Source: Bryobacterales bacterium (GTDB taxonomy: Bacteria > Acidobacteriota > Terriglobia > Bryobacterales > Bryobacteraceae). Taken from it: a DNA stretch of 13,836 nucleotides. The position numbers and the translations under genes were made by a program. Shown here one piece after another: positions 6,698 through 13,827 of this stretch. Below the pieces are notes generated by a model. That model was not told where the DNA came from. It saw only the letters and a program-made list of their open reading frames with translations, and did no database searches. How positions within the stretch are numbered: the stretch's first letter is position 1; each line of letters begins with the position of its first letter. The stretch lies in assembly GCA_003517725.1 (NCBI GenBank), contig DOZZ01000310.1:6449-20284 (forward strand), read 5' to 3'.

Positions 6698-8008
6698 CTA
6701 CTGCGGCAGGCCGACTTCGCCGAAATTCCAGGCGCCGTTCAGCACGGATTGTCCCGAGGACGAAGCCGCGGTCAGCAGCGGCTCGACGCCCGCAATTAAA
6801 GTAATAGCCAGAACCGTGCCAGGGTCTGCGCCGGAGCTGCTCGAAATAATGACGGCATCACCGGGCTTCAACTCGGCCAGGGTAATGACCGGGACGCGCT
6901 CCATCATCTGTTGAAAGTCGCGATGGCCGCCGGCGCCCGGTCCCATACCACCGGCTCCCGCCCAACCCGGTCCAGCACCACCGGCCCCAGCGCCATGTGC
7001 TCCGGCGCCACCGGGTCCGCCATGGGTCCAGGCCGGACGTTCGCCGGGAGCGGCCGCCTGGTTGGGTTTACCAGCTGCCGCCGCGGCCATGCCGGCGCCC
7101 GCTGACGATCCAGCCGGAGCGCCGCCGGGCCGCGCACCAACCGCGCCGGGCGTTGCACCGGCAGTATTTTGCCGCATCCGCGCCATCATGGCGGCCATCT
7201 CGGGCGGCAATTTCTTCAGCGTGGTGTCGGCCGCGATCTTCACGGTCAGGGGCTTCTTGTTCTCCAGATTGTTCACCCGCATTTCGCCTTTGGCGGCGTC
7301 GATCGAGATGATCGTGCCGGCGATATTCCGGAAGCTGCCGGAAACAATTTCTTCGGCTTTGATGGAGCGCCCGTCCTCGCTGCGTTCGCCTAGCACGCGC
7401 AGGTTGTCGCCCACATGGATATCCGCAACGGCGCTGGGCTTGGCGTCGCTGAAGCGAATTGAGTCGTTGGCATAGCGCCGGAACCCGGTGTTCGCGGCTG
7501 TTTCGACGGTCACGTCTTTCAGACCCGTGGGCGTTTGGGTCTTGATGCTGAAAGTATGGGCCGTGGCGTCAATCGACTCCACTTTGCCGGCCATCCCGCG
7601 GCGCTGCCACTCGGCGCGGCTCTTTTCAAGGTGCTGCGCCAGCTCGGCTTTGTTCATCAGGTAGACAATGCTCGCCGGATTGTCGGGCTGTCCTTCGGCG
7701 GCGGTGCGGATGCGCGCCAGCACGCGGTCGCCCATGGCGATATCGCTGATGGTGATGCGGGTGGCCTTCGTGAGATCTTTTTCGCCTGGCGGAATTCTCA
7801 AAAACGATGTAGCTGCGGCCAACTTCACCGTGGCCGCGGAACCGGTGTCGGTCTTTACCGTGATCTGAGCGCTATCGACGGAGGTAACCTCCCCAACCAC
7901 GCGGGTGACAGCCGCGGGCTTGGCCGCCGCGGGAGTGGCGTCCTGGCGCAACGCCGCCATGGCCGGCAAGGCACCCAGAAGAACCGAAAACAGAAAAACT
8001 TTTCGCAT
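6698..8008 (-). CDS. Exported DUF5666-like repeat protein with Gly/Ala-rich insert
   Basis: The 436-residue product has a signal peptide (MRKVFLFSVLLGALPAMA, 1-18) and three repeats that resemble DUF5666, a small beta-barrel domain of unknown function. Repeat 1 is about 37-118 (VVGEVTSVDSAQITVKT, then MGDRVLARI). Repeat 2 is about 139-226 (MAGKVESIDATAHTFSIKT, then VGDNLRVLG and AEEIVSG). Repeat 3 begins at 229 (IAGTIISIDAAKGEMRV) and resumes at about 364-412 (LAELKPGDAVIISSSSG). Residues about 280-362 are a Gly/Ala/Pro-rich insert that splits repeat 3. A periplasmic or outer-surface location is expected. It lies upstream of, and in the same direction as, the Oar-like receptor, so a joint role at the outer membrane is possible but unproven. 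The ATG at 8008 has no clear Shine-Dalgarno. Domain calls are from pattern similarity only. Confidence 0.75.
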   Translation of the reverse strand: MRKVFLFSVLLGALPAMAALRQDATPAAAKPAAVTRVVGEVTSVDSAQITVKTDTGSAATVKLAAATSFLRIPPGEKDLTKATRITISDIAMGDRVLARIRTAAEGQPDNPASIVYLMNKAELAQHLEKSRAEWQRRGMAGKVESIDATAHTFSIKTQTPTGLKDVTVETAANTGFRRYANDSIRFSDAKPSAVADIHVGDNLRVLGERSEDGRSIKAEEIVSGSFRNIAGTIISIDAAKGEMRVNNLENKKPLTVKIAADTTLKKLPPEMAAMMARMRQNTAGATPGAVGARPGGAPAGSSAGAGMAAAAAGKPNQAAAPGERPAWTHGGPGGAGAHGAGAGGAGPGWAGAGGMGPGAGGHRDFQQMMERVPVITLAELKPGDAVIISSSSGADPGTVLAITLIAGVEPLLTAASSSGQSVLNGAWNFGEVGLPQ

Positions 8009-8120
8009 TGTTAAATAAGGGAGACGTCAACGGCGATGAAAGGTAACCCGTCCGGCCCGACGACCGTGTAAATTTGTGCAACTAGCGTACGCAACGTGGG
8101 TTAGCGTTAGCTATTCTCTC
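8009..8120. promoter_or_regulatory. Divergent intergenic region between DUF5666-like gene and permease
   Basis: These 112 bases separate two divergently read genes and must hold both promoters. An 8-base palindrome (GCGTACGC, 8085-8092) flanked by direct copies of GCAAC (8078-8082 and 8091-8095) could be an operator. I see no convincing paired -35/-10 for either gene and no strong ribosome site before the permease ATG at 8121. Confidence 0.35.
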
Positions 8121-9449
8121 ATGCCCGAGGACGCCAAACACCCCGAACTGCCGCGAAGCCTGAATCTGCTGGACGCGGCCTCGGTGGTGGTCGGGACAGT
8201 CATCGGCTCGGCCATTTTTCTGGCCCCCGGCGAAGTCGCGCGCAGCCTGCCCAGCCGCGGCCTGATTTTGCTGGCCTGGATGCTGAGCGGGTTACTCTCA
8301 TTTTTCGGCGCGCTGGCGTATGCCGAATTGGGCGCGATGCTGCCGTCCACCGGCGGCCAGTACGTCTACCTGCGGGCGGCTTACGGGCCGTTATCGGCTT
8401 TTCTGTGCGGTTGGACATTTTTCTTTGTGATACAGTCCGGCGGCATCGCCACGCTGGCCGTCGGCTTCTCTATCTATTTGGGATATTTCGTGCCGCTGGC
8501 GCCCTGGGCTTCGCGCGCGGCAGCGGCCGGGTTAATCGGCATACTGAGCTGGATCAACTTCCGTGGCGTGCGCCAAGGCGCGGCGGTGCAAAATCTGTTC
8601 ACCGTCCTGAAACTGAGCGGCCTGGCGCTGCTGATCGCGGCCGCTTTTGGGGCGCCCCCGGCCACGCGCGTGGCCGCTCCGTCAGTTACGTTTCATCCGG
8701 CTGCCTTCGGTATGGCCATGGTCGCCTGCCTGTGGGCCTACGAAGGCTGGAACATGGTAAGTTTCGTGGCGGGAGAGGTGCGCCAGCCGCGGCGTAATCT
8801 GCCGCGCGCGCTGGCCCTCGGCACGGGCCTGGTGGTCTTACTTTATATGTTGGCCAACGTGGCCTACCTGCGCATTCTGCCGGTCGCCGAAATCGCGCGC
8901 ACCAGCCGTGTGGCCGCCAGCGCGGCCGAGCGCAGCCTGGGGCACGCCGGCGCGTTGCTGGTCGCGCTGACCATTCTGGTTTCAATCGTGGGCGCCACCA
9001 ACGGCAGCATATTGACGGCGCCTCGCGTCTACTTCGCGCAGGCTCTGGACGGCCTGTTCTTCCGGTCCGTGGCGGCCATCCACCCCAAATTCCAGACGCC
9101 GTGGGTGGCCATCTGGCTGCAAGCGGTTTGGGCGGCCCTGCTGGCGCTTACCGATTCCTATGAGCTGCTGTTCTCGTTTGTCATGTTCGGCGCCTGGTTA
9201 TTTTACGGCCTGACGGTGTTGGGCGTGGTGGTGCTGCGCCGCGCCCGGCCTCAAGCCGTCCGACCGTATCGCATGTGGGGCTACCCGGTAACCCCGCTGC
9301 TGTTTGCGGCGACTTCCTTCTGGCTGGTCATCAACAATTTTTTCACTGCTCCGCGGCCTTCACTGGCAGGGGTCGCGATCATCGCATCCGGGGTTCCGGC
9401 TTACAACCGGTGGCGGCGGGGTAAACTAAAGATACAGGTCCCAGTATGA
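8121..9449 (+). CDS. APC-superfamily amino acid permease
   Basis: A 442-residue inner-membrane transporter with about 12 hydrophobic segments, the normal size for the LAT/APC class. Hallmarks are the unwound first helix GTVIGSAIFLAPGEVA (25-40) and the block LAYAELGAMLPSTGGQYVYL (65-84), which matches the conserved helix 2 to helix 3 region of SteT-like exchangers and related carriers. The substrate cannot be read from the sequence. The ATG at 8121 fits family N-termini (a short polar stretch, then LNLLDAASVVVG). An upstream in-frame ATG at 8076 would add 15 residues of unlikely leader. Its TGA overlaps the ccmE start (ATGA), so it appears to be the first gene of the cytochrome c maturation operon. 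A coupled role in supplying or exporting an amino acid for that process is speculation. Confidence 0.9.
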   Translation: MPEDAKHPELPRSLNLLDAASVVVGTVIGSAIFLAPGEVARSLPSRGLILLAWMLSGLLSFFGALAYAELGAMLPSTGGQYVYLRAAYGPLSAFLCGWTFFFVIQSGGIATLAVGFSIYLGYFVPLAPWASRAAAAGLIGILSWINFRGVRQGAAVQNLFTVLKLSGLALLIAAAFGAPPATRVAAPSVTFHPAAFGMAMVACLWAYEGWNMVSFVAGEVRQPRRNLPRALALGTGLVVLLYMLANVAYLRILPVAEIARTSRVAASAAERSLGHAGALLVALTILVSIVGATNGSILTAPRVYFAQALDGLFFRSVAAIHPKFQTPWVAIWLQAVWAALLALTDSYELLFSFVMFGAWLFYGLTVLGVVVLRRARPQAVRPYRMWGYPVTPLLFAATSFWLVINNFFTAPRPSLAGVAIIASGVPAYNRWRRGKLKIQVPV

Positions 9450-9886
9450 AAAAATACGGCAAGTTCATTGCCCTCACCGTGCTGATTCTAGGTATGCTCA
9501 TTTGGCTCGGCACATCGAGCATGAAAGACACGCAAACTTATTACAAAACTATCGCCGAGCTGGCACAACTCGGGCCGGGCGCGGCGCGGCAGCGTGTGCG
9601 CGTGGGCGGCGACGTCGAAAAGGGATCCATTATTCGTAAGGCTGACCTGGTGGAATTCACGCTGGCGCAGGATCAGCGGCGCTTGAAAGTTTCCTACGAT
9701 GGCAAGGATCCGCTGCCCGACACCTTCCGCGACGGCGCGCAGGCGCTTGCCGACGGCAAGATGGGAACTGACGGTGTGTTTCACGCCAACAAGATTCAGG
9801 CCAAGTGCGCGTCGAAGTACGCCGCCAAGCCGGGGCAGGCGCCGGCGGGGCTGAAGCCGGTCACCAATACGCGCGGGACCATTTAA
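9446..9886 (+). CDS. ccmE: Cytochrome c maturation heme chaperone CcmE, Cys (CxxxY) variant
   Basis: CcmE binds heme covalently on the outer face of the inner membrane and carries it to CcmF. The 146-residue protein has one N-terminal membrane anchor (about 6-23) followed by the beta-barrel domain, with recognisable family blocks VRVGGDVEKGSI (51-62), VEFTLAQDQRRLKVSYDG (69-86), PLPDTFRDG (89-97) and FHANKIQAKCASKY (112-125). In classical CcmE the heme ligand is His in an HxxxY motif (AKHDENY); here C121 takes its place, giving CxxxY with Y125 kept. This form is known from archaea and some bacteria such as Desulfovibrio in a variant System I. The start overlaps the permease stop by 4 bases; ccmF follows after 15 bases. 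Confidence 0.92.
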   Translation: MKKYGKFIALTVLILGMLIWLGTSSMKDTQTYYKTIAELAQLGPGAARQRVRVGGDVEKGSIIRKADLVEFTLAQDQRRLKVSYDGKDPLPDTFRDGAQALADGKMGTDGVFHANKIQAKCASKYAAKPGQAPAGLKPVTNTRGTI

Positions 9887-9901
9887 GAAAGAAGAGCAAG
9901 C

Positions 9902-11905
9902 ATGGAAAATGTAGGCGCGTTCGCATTATTGATGGCGATGTGCGTATCGCTGTTCGCCATCGTGGCGGCCGTGGTGGGGCGTGTTCGCAATAAACCCTTC
10001 CTGGTCCTGAGCGCGGAGCGCGCGGTGCTGGCGGTCTGGGCCTTGGTGACTACGGCGTCGGGCATCCTGGTATATGCGCTGATGACCAGCGATTTTCACT
10101 TCGCCTATGTCGCGGGCCACAGCAACAAGGCCATGCCCACCATCTACAAGTTCACGGCGTGGTGGGGCGGACAGGAAGGCTCGCTGCTGTTCTGGAGCTG
10201 GCTGCTGGCGACCTATGCGGCCGTGGTGGTGGTGACGAACAAGCGCCGGCATCGCGACTTCATCCCGTACGTGATGGCCATTTTGTCGACGGTGCAGGCC
10301 TTCTTTCTGCTGCTCAATAATTTTGTGGCGAGCCCGTTTCAGGTGCTGGCCGTGGGCCAGTTCATCACGTCGGTGCCGGATGGCGTCGGCCTGAACCCGC
10401 TGCTGCAGTATCCGGCGATGGCCATTCATCCGCCCATGCTGTACCTAGGTTACGTAGGCTTTGCCGTGCCGTTCGCCTTCGCCATGGCGTCGCTCATCAC
10501 GCGCCAGAAAGGCGATGCGTGGATCCACACCACGCGGCGCTGGACCATCGTGACGTGGCTCTTTCTGGGCGTGGGCATTGTGCTGGGTTCGGCCTGGGCC
10601 TATCACGTGCTCGGCTGGGGCGGCTACTGGGCCTGGGATCCGGTGGAAAACGCCTCGCTGCTGCCGTGGCTCGGCGGCACCGCTTTTCTGCACTCCGTCA
10701 TGATGCAGGAGAAGAAGGGCATGATGAAGATCTGGAACATGGCGCTGGTGGCCGTGACGTTCTTCCTGTGCCTGTTCGGAACATTTTTAACGCGCTCGGG
10801 AGTAGTGAGCTCGGTGCACGCATTTGCCCAATCGCCGATTGGGACCTACTTTGTCGCGTTCCTGGCGCTGCTGGTGGCCGGCACCGTGTACCTGATTCTG
10901 GATCGCCTGCCCTACCTGCGCAGCGAATCGCAGCTCGAGAGCGTGGTCTCGCGCGAATCCAGTTTTCTGTTCAACAACCTGGTGCTGCTGGCCAGCTGTT
11001 TCGCGGTGCTGTGGGGCACGCTGTTCCCGGTGATCTCGGAGTGGGTCAGCAACGAGAAGATCAGTCTCGACGGGCCCTGGTTCAATCGCCTCATGATACC
11101 GATCGGCCTGTTCCTGCTGGTGCTGACCGGCGTGGGGCCGCTGTTTGCCTGGCGCCGTACGTCGGTCGAAAGCCTGCGCCGTAATTTTCTTGTGCCGGGA
11201 CTGGCCGCCATCGCGCTGGCCATCGCGCTCTTCGCGCTGGGCATGCGCAACGCCTACGCCATCATCTCGTTTGGCTTCTGCCTGTTCGTGATGATGACCA
11301 TCGTGAGCGAGTTCTACCGGGGCGCGCGCGCCATCTCGAACAAAGACGGCATCAACCTGCTTTCCGCCACGGTGCAATTGACGCATCGCAACACGCGGCG
11401 CTACGGCGGTTACCTGGTGCACATGGGCATCGTACTCATGTTTATCGGCTGGACCGGCTCGGCCTTCAACCAAAACAGCACCGTGGAGGTGAACGGCGGC
11501 AGCACCGCCACCATCGGTGCGTACACGCTGCAAGTAGTCGAACTGCGCAATGGCGATACCGAAAATTATCAATGGGATAGCGCGCTGTTGAAGGTTTCGA
11601 AGAACGGCCAGTATCTGGGCACGCTCGAGCCGGAACGCCGCTTCTATAAAGCCAGCCAGCAGGGCACCGCGAAGGTCGCGCTGCGGACGCGGTTGAACGA
11701 GGACCTTTACATCAACTTCGCCGGACGCGTGGGTGATGCCGCCACGCTGCAGCTGTACATCTTCCCGCTGGTGACGTGGATCTGGATCGGAGCACTAGGC
11801 CTGGTCGGCGGCACGCTGATCGCGCTGGTCCCGAGCCAGGTGACGCGCCAGTACGCGCGTACGGAAGTGGTGGGAATCAAGAAGAATGTCACGATTGAAG
11901 CTTAG
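9902..11905 (+). CDS. ccmF: Cytochrome c heme lyase subunit CcmF
   Basis: Multi-pass inner-membrane protein that takes heme from CcmE and, with CcmH, attaches it to apocytochrome c. The 667 residues include the tryptophan-rich WWD heme-handling segment GWGGYWAWDPVEN (238-250), FTAWWGGQEGSLLFWSW (84-100) and AIHPPMLYLGYVG (174-186). All four expected His ligands are visible: periplasmic-side H176 and H306 and membrane H264 and H507. About 14-15 hydrophobic segments run through it, with a periplasmic beta-type domain before the last helix (about 525-630). Length is typical. The ATG at 9902 is preceded by a purine-rich GAAGAG. Its last 20 bases overlap the next gene. CcmF itself looks canonical, in contrast to its partners. 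Confidence 0.95.
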   Translation: MENVGAFALLMAMCVSLFAIVAAVVGRVRNKPFLVLSAERAVLAVWALVTTASGILVYALMTSDFHFAYVAGHSNKAMPTIYKFTAWWGGQEGSLLFWSWLLATYAAVVVVTNKRRHRDFIPYVMAILSTVQAFFLLLNNFVASPFQVLAVGQFITSVPDGVGLNPLLQYPAMAIHPPMLYLGYVGFAVPFAFAMASLITRQKGDAWIHTTRRWTIVTWLFLGVGIVLGSAWAYHVLGWGGYWAWDPVENASLLPWLGGTAFLHSVMMQEKKGMMKIWNMALVAVTFFLCLFGTFLTRSGVVSSVHAFAQSPIGTYFVAFLALLVAGTVYLILDRLPYLRSESQLESVVSRESSFLFNNLVLLASCFAVLWGTLFPVISEWVSNEKISLDGPWFNRLMIPIGLFLLVLTGVGPLFAWRRTSVESLRRNFLVPGLAAIALAIALFALGMRNAYAIISFGFCLFVMMTIVSEFYRGARAISNKDGINLLSATVQLTHRNTRRYGGYLVHMGIVLMFIGWTGSAFNQNSTVEVNGGSTATIGAYTLQVVELRNGDTENYQWDSALLKVSKNGQYLGTLEPERRFYKASQQGTAKVALRTRLNEDLYINFAGRVGDAATLQLYIFPLVTWIWIGALGLVGGTLIALVPSQVTRQYARTEVVGIKKNVTIEA

Positions 11906-12356
11906 CGTCGGGACGGCGCTGCTGGCTGTTGTGGCAGTGGCGCAAACGCCGCAGCCGCAGCCCGAGAGCGAGGCGGTGCACCGGGTGGCATCGCATCTGG
12001 CCTGCCGCTGCGGGTCGTGCAAAGACGTGGTGTCGTGCCCCATGTCGCTGCAAGGCTGCGGCTTTTGCAATCCGGCCAAGAAGAAGATTGCCGCCATGCA
12101 GGCGGCCGGCAACTCGGATCAGTCGATCATCGACGTGTTCACCCGCGAGTTTGGCCCCGACGAATACCGCGCCGGTCCCAACCGGTCGTTTTTGATCGTG
12201 CCGTACGCGCTGCTGGCGATCGGGCTGCTGGCCATCTTCTGGTTCATACGGCGCTATTACAAGGGCGCGGGGTTGCCGCCCACTGGCGCCGCGACCGACC
12301 CCGGCCTGGATCGCTACCGAGACACGATTGAGAAAGAGATGGCGAAACTCGACTGA
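11886..12356 (+). CDS. ccmH: CcmH-like thiol oxidoreductase with six cysteines
   Basis: CcmH proteins keep the CxxCH heme-binding cysteines of apocytochromes reduced in the periplasm and assist CcmF. The 156-residue product has a signal-like N-terminus (1-20), a periplasmic domain (about 28-100), one membrane segment (about 102-121) and a short cytoplasmic tail. The family motif LRCxxC appears as CRCGSC (40-45). Downstream, C51, C58 and C61 (the last two as CGFC) are additional, so the active-site helix region carries six cysteines where most CcmH have two. The later block SDQSIIDVFTREFG (77-90) fits the CcmH fold (usually a DxxIVxxxVxRYG pattern). The ATG at 11886 overlaps ccmF by 20 bases; the stop shares one base with the next ATG (TGATG). 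The family call is good; the role of the extra cysteines is unknown. Confidence 0.82.
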   Translation: MSRLKLSVGTALLAVVAVAQTPQPQPESEAVHRVASHLACRCGSCKDVVSCPMSLQGCGFCNPAKKKIAAMQAAGNSDQSIIDVFTREFGPDEYRAGPNRSFLIVPYALLAIGLLAIFWFIRRYYKGAGLPPTGAATDPGLDRYRDTIEKEMAKLD

Positions 12357-12763
12357 TGGTGATTGCTTTTGCCTGCCTGGTAGCCGTAGCGGTGTTCGGC
12401 TCCCTGATTTTCCTGCGCCCTTCGGACCTGCCGGTCCAGGCGCCCCCTTCGCCGTTCCAGCATCTGGATGAACGAAAGGCCGCCATTTATGAAAACCTGC
12501 GCGATCTGCAGTTCGAATATCGCGTCGGCAAGCTGTCGGATAGCGATTATCAGCAGACCAAGCTCGACTTGCAGCGCGAGCTGGCGGGCGTGATGGCCGA
12601 AATCGATCGCGTGCGCACGGAGTTACCGGCGGATCTGCAGTCCGTGCCGGCGGCGAAACCCAAAGCCGCCGCGGCGTTCCTTTGCCCCAGCTGCGGCGCG
12701 ACGTTCCAGCAATCGCTGAAATTTTGCGGCGAGTGCGGCAAACCCATGAAGGCGCGCGCATGA
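12356..12763 (+). CDS. CcmI-like membrane protein with C-terminal zinc ribbon
   Basis: A 135-residue protein with an N-terminal membrane segment (1-20), a Pro-rich linker (22-34), a helical, probably coiled-coil stretch (about 38-92) and a C4 zinc ribbon (C110-x2-C113, C124-x2-C127). The helical part (IYENLRDLQFEYRVGKLSDS, 44-63, then DYQQTKLDLQREL) has the length and pattern of the CcmI/CycH N-terminal region, where an early helix pair precedes TPR repeats. Here the TPR part is absent and a zinc ribbon stands instead. Positive charges after the helix suggest an outside N-terminus and a cytoplasmic body, as in CcmI. It is locked into the operon: one-base overlap with ccmH and ATGA overlap with the next gene. 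CcmI assignment is by pattern and position, so moderate. Confidence 0.65.
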   Translation: MVIAFACLVAVAVFGSLIFLRPSDLPVQAPPSPFQHLDERKAAIYENLRDLQFEYRVGKLSDSDYQQTKLDLQRELAGVMAEIDRVRTELPADLQSVPAAKPKAAAAFLCPSCGATFQQSLKFCGECGKPMKARA

Positions 12764-13827
12764 AGACCGTACTGTTGTGTTTCGTATTGAGTGTTGCGGC
12801 ACACGCGGCCGCCATTGACGGCGCCGTGATCAATGGCGCCACGGGCAAGCCGCAGGCGGGCGCGACGGTGACGCTGTTCCGCGTCGGACAGAATGGGCCG
12901 GAGATGATCGAGAGCGTCAAATCCGCCGCGGACGGCAAGTTCGCGCTACTGCAGGATCTGCCGGGCCCACGGCTGGTGCAGGCCGCCTTCGATGGCGTGA
13001 CCTATAACCACATGGTGCCGCCGGGCGCGCCCAGTACGGGCATCGCGATTGAGGTGTACCCCTCGTCGCCGCGGCCGGGCGAGGCGCGCGTGCAAGAGCA
13101 CATGCTGCTGGTGGAGCCCGCCAACGGCCAGCTCGCGGTGAGCGAAAGTTTCGTCTACAACAACCCCGGCAAGTCGACCTGGAACGATCCGGCGCATGGC
13201 ACGCTGCAGTTCTTTCTGCCGGCCGCGACACAGGGGCAAGTAGTCGTGAACGTTCTGGCGCCGCAGGGCATGCCGATTCGGCGCGCGGCGGAGAAGACCG
13301 GCGCGCCCAACGTCTACAAAGTGGATTTCCCGATCAAGCCGGGCGAGTCGCGCATCGACCTCAGCTATGCCATGCCGTTCCAGACGCCCGCGCGTTTCGA
13401 AAGCAAGGTTCTGACGAAAAGCAAGGACACCAAACTGGTGGCGCCGGTGGGCGTGGAACTGAAGGGCGACGGCCTGGAGAGCTTGGGCAAAGAGCCGCGC
13501 ACGCAGGCCTCGCTGTATCGCGTGACCTCGCCGGCGTTTGGCTTCACCATAGAAGGCAGCGGGACGTTGACGCGCGCCGAAGCGCCGGCAGCCGACGACA
13601 ACAGCGGTCCGCAACTGGTGCAGGTGCTGCCGAAACTTTTTGCCGAAGTGAACCCGGCCGACGGTTTCTGGGCCGGCTTCCTCGCGGTGAAATGGTTGTT
13701 GCTGTTGATGGCGGCAATTTTGGTGCTGGCCTTCGCGCTGGTCTATCGCCTGCAAGCCCCTGCCCCGCCCGCCGCGGCTAAGCTGGCCGCCGCACCGCCT
13801 GAAAAACATGCCGGCCGCCGCCGCTGA
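12760..13827 (+). CDS. Exported carboxypeptidase-regulatory-like protein with C-terminal membrane anchor
   Basis: I do not recognise a named family for the full length. The 355-residue product has a signal peptide (1 to about 17, MKTVLLCFVLSVAAHA). A carboxypeptidase-regulatory-like Ig fold follows (about 18-100: IDGAVINGATGKPQAGATV, then ADGKFALLQDLPGPRLVQA), then a second beta-rich region with a conserved-looking ESFVYNN (129-135). One membrane helix (about 306-329) leads to a Pro/Ala-rich tail ending RRR. Apart from C7 in the signal peptide it has no cysteine, so it is not a CcmG-type thioredoxin. The ATG at 12760 overlaps the previous stop (ATGA) and begins the signal peptide; the open frame back to 12682 lies inside the preceding gene. 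Its place in the operon suggests a periplasmic accessory to cytochrome maturation. That is inference from context. Confidence 0.75.
   Translation: MKTVLLCFVLSVAAHAAAIDGAVINGATGKPQAGATVTLFRVGQNGPEMIESVKSAADGKFALLQDLPGPRLVQAAFDGVTYNHMVPPGAPSTGIAIEVYPSSPRPGEARVQEHMLLVEPANGQLAVSESFVYNNPGKSTWNDPAHGTLQFFLPAATQGQVVVNVLAPQGMPIRRAAEKTGAPNVYKVDFPIKPGESRIDLSYAMPFQTPARFESKVLTKSKDTKLVAPVGVELKGDGLESLGKEPRTQASLYRVTSPAFGFTIEGSGTLTRAEAPAADDNSGPQLVQVLPKLFAEVNPADGFWAGFLAVKWLLLLMAAILVLAFALVYRLQAPAPPAAAKLAAAPPEKHAGRRR

Noticed and set aside
11889..12938. Minus-strand open frame of 349 codons opposite ccmH and the zinc-ribbon gene
   Set aside because: It lies opposite three overlapping genes with clear motifs; the translation is Arg/Pro/Ala-rich and patternless.
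12946..13809. Minus-strand open frame of 287 codons opposite the carboxypeptidase-regulatory-like gene
   Set aside because: Its translation is His/Arg-rich reverse-frame sequence without domains. The plus-strand gene has a signal peptide, an Ig fold and a membrane anchor.
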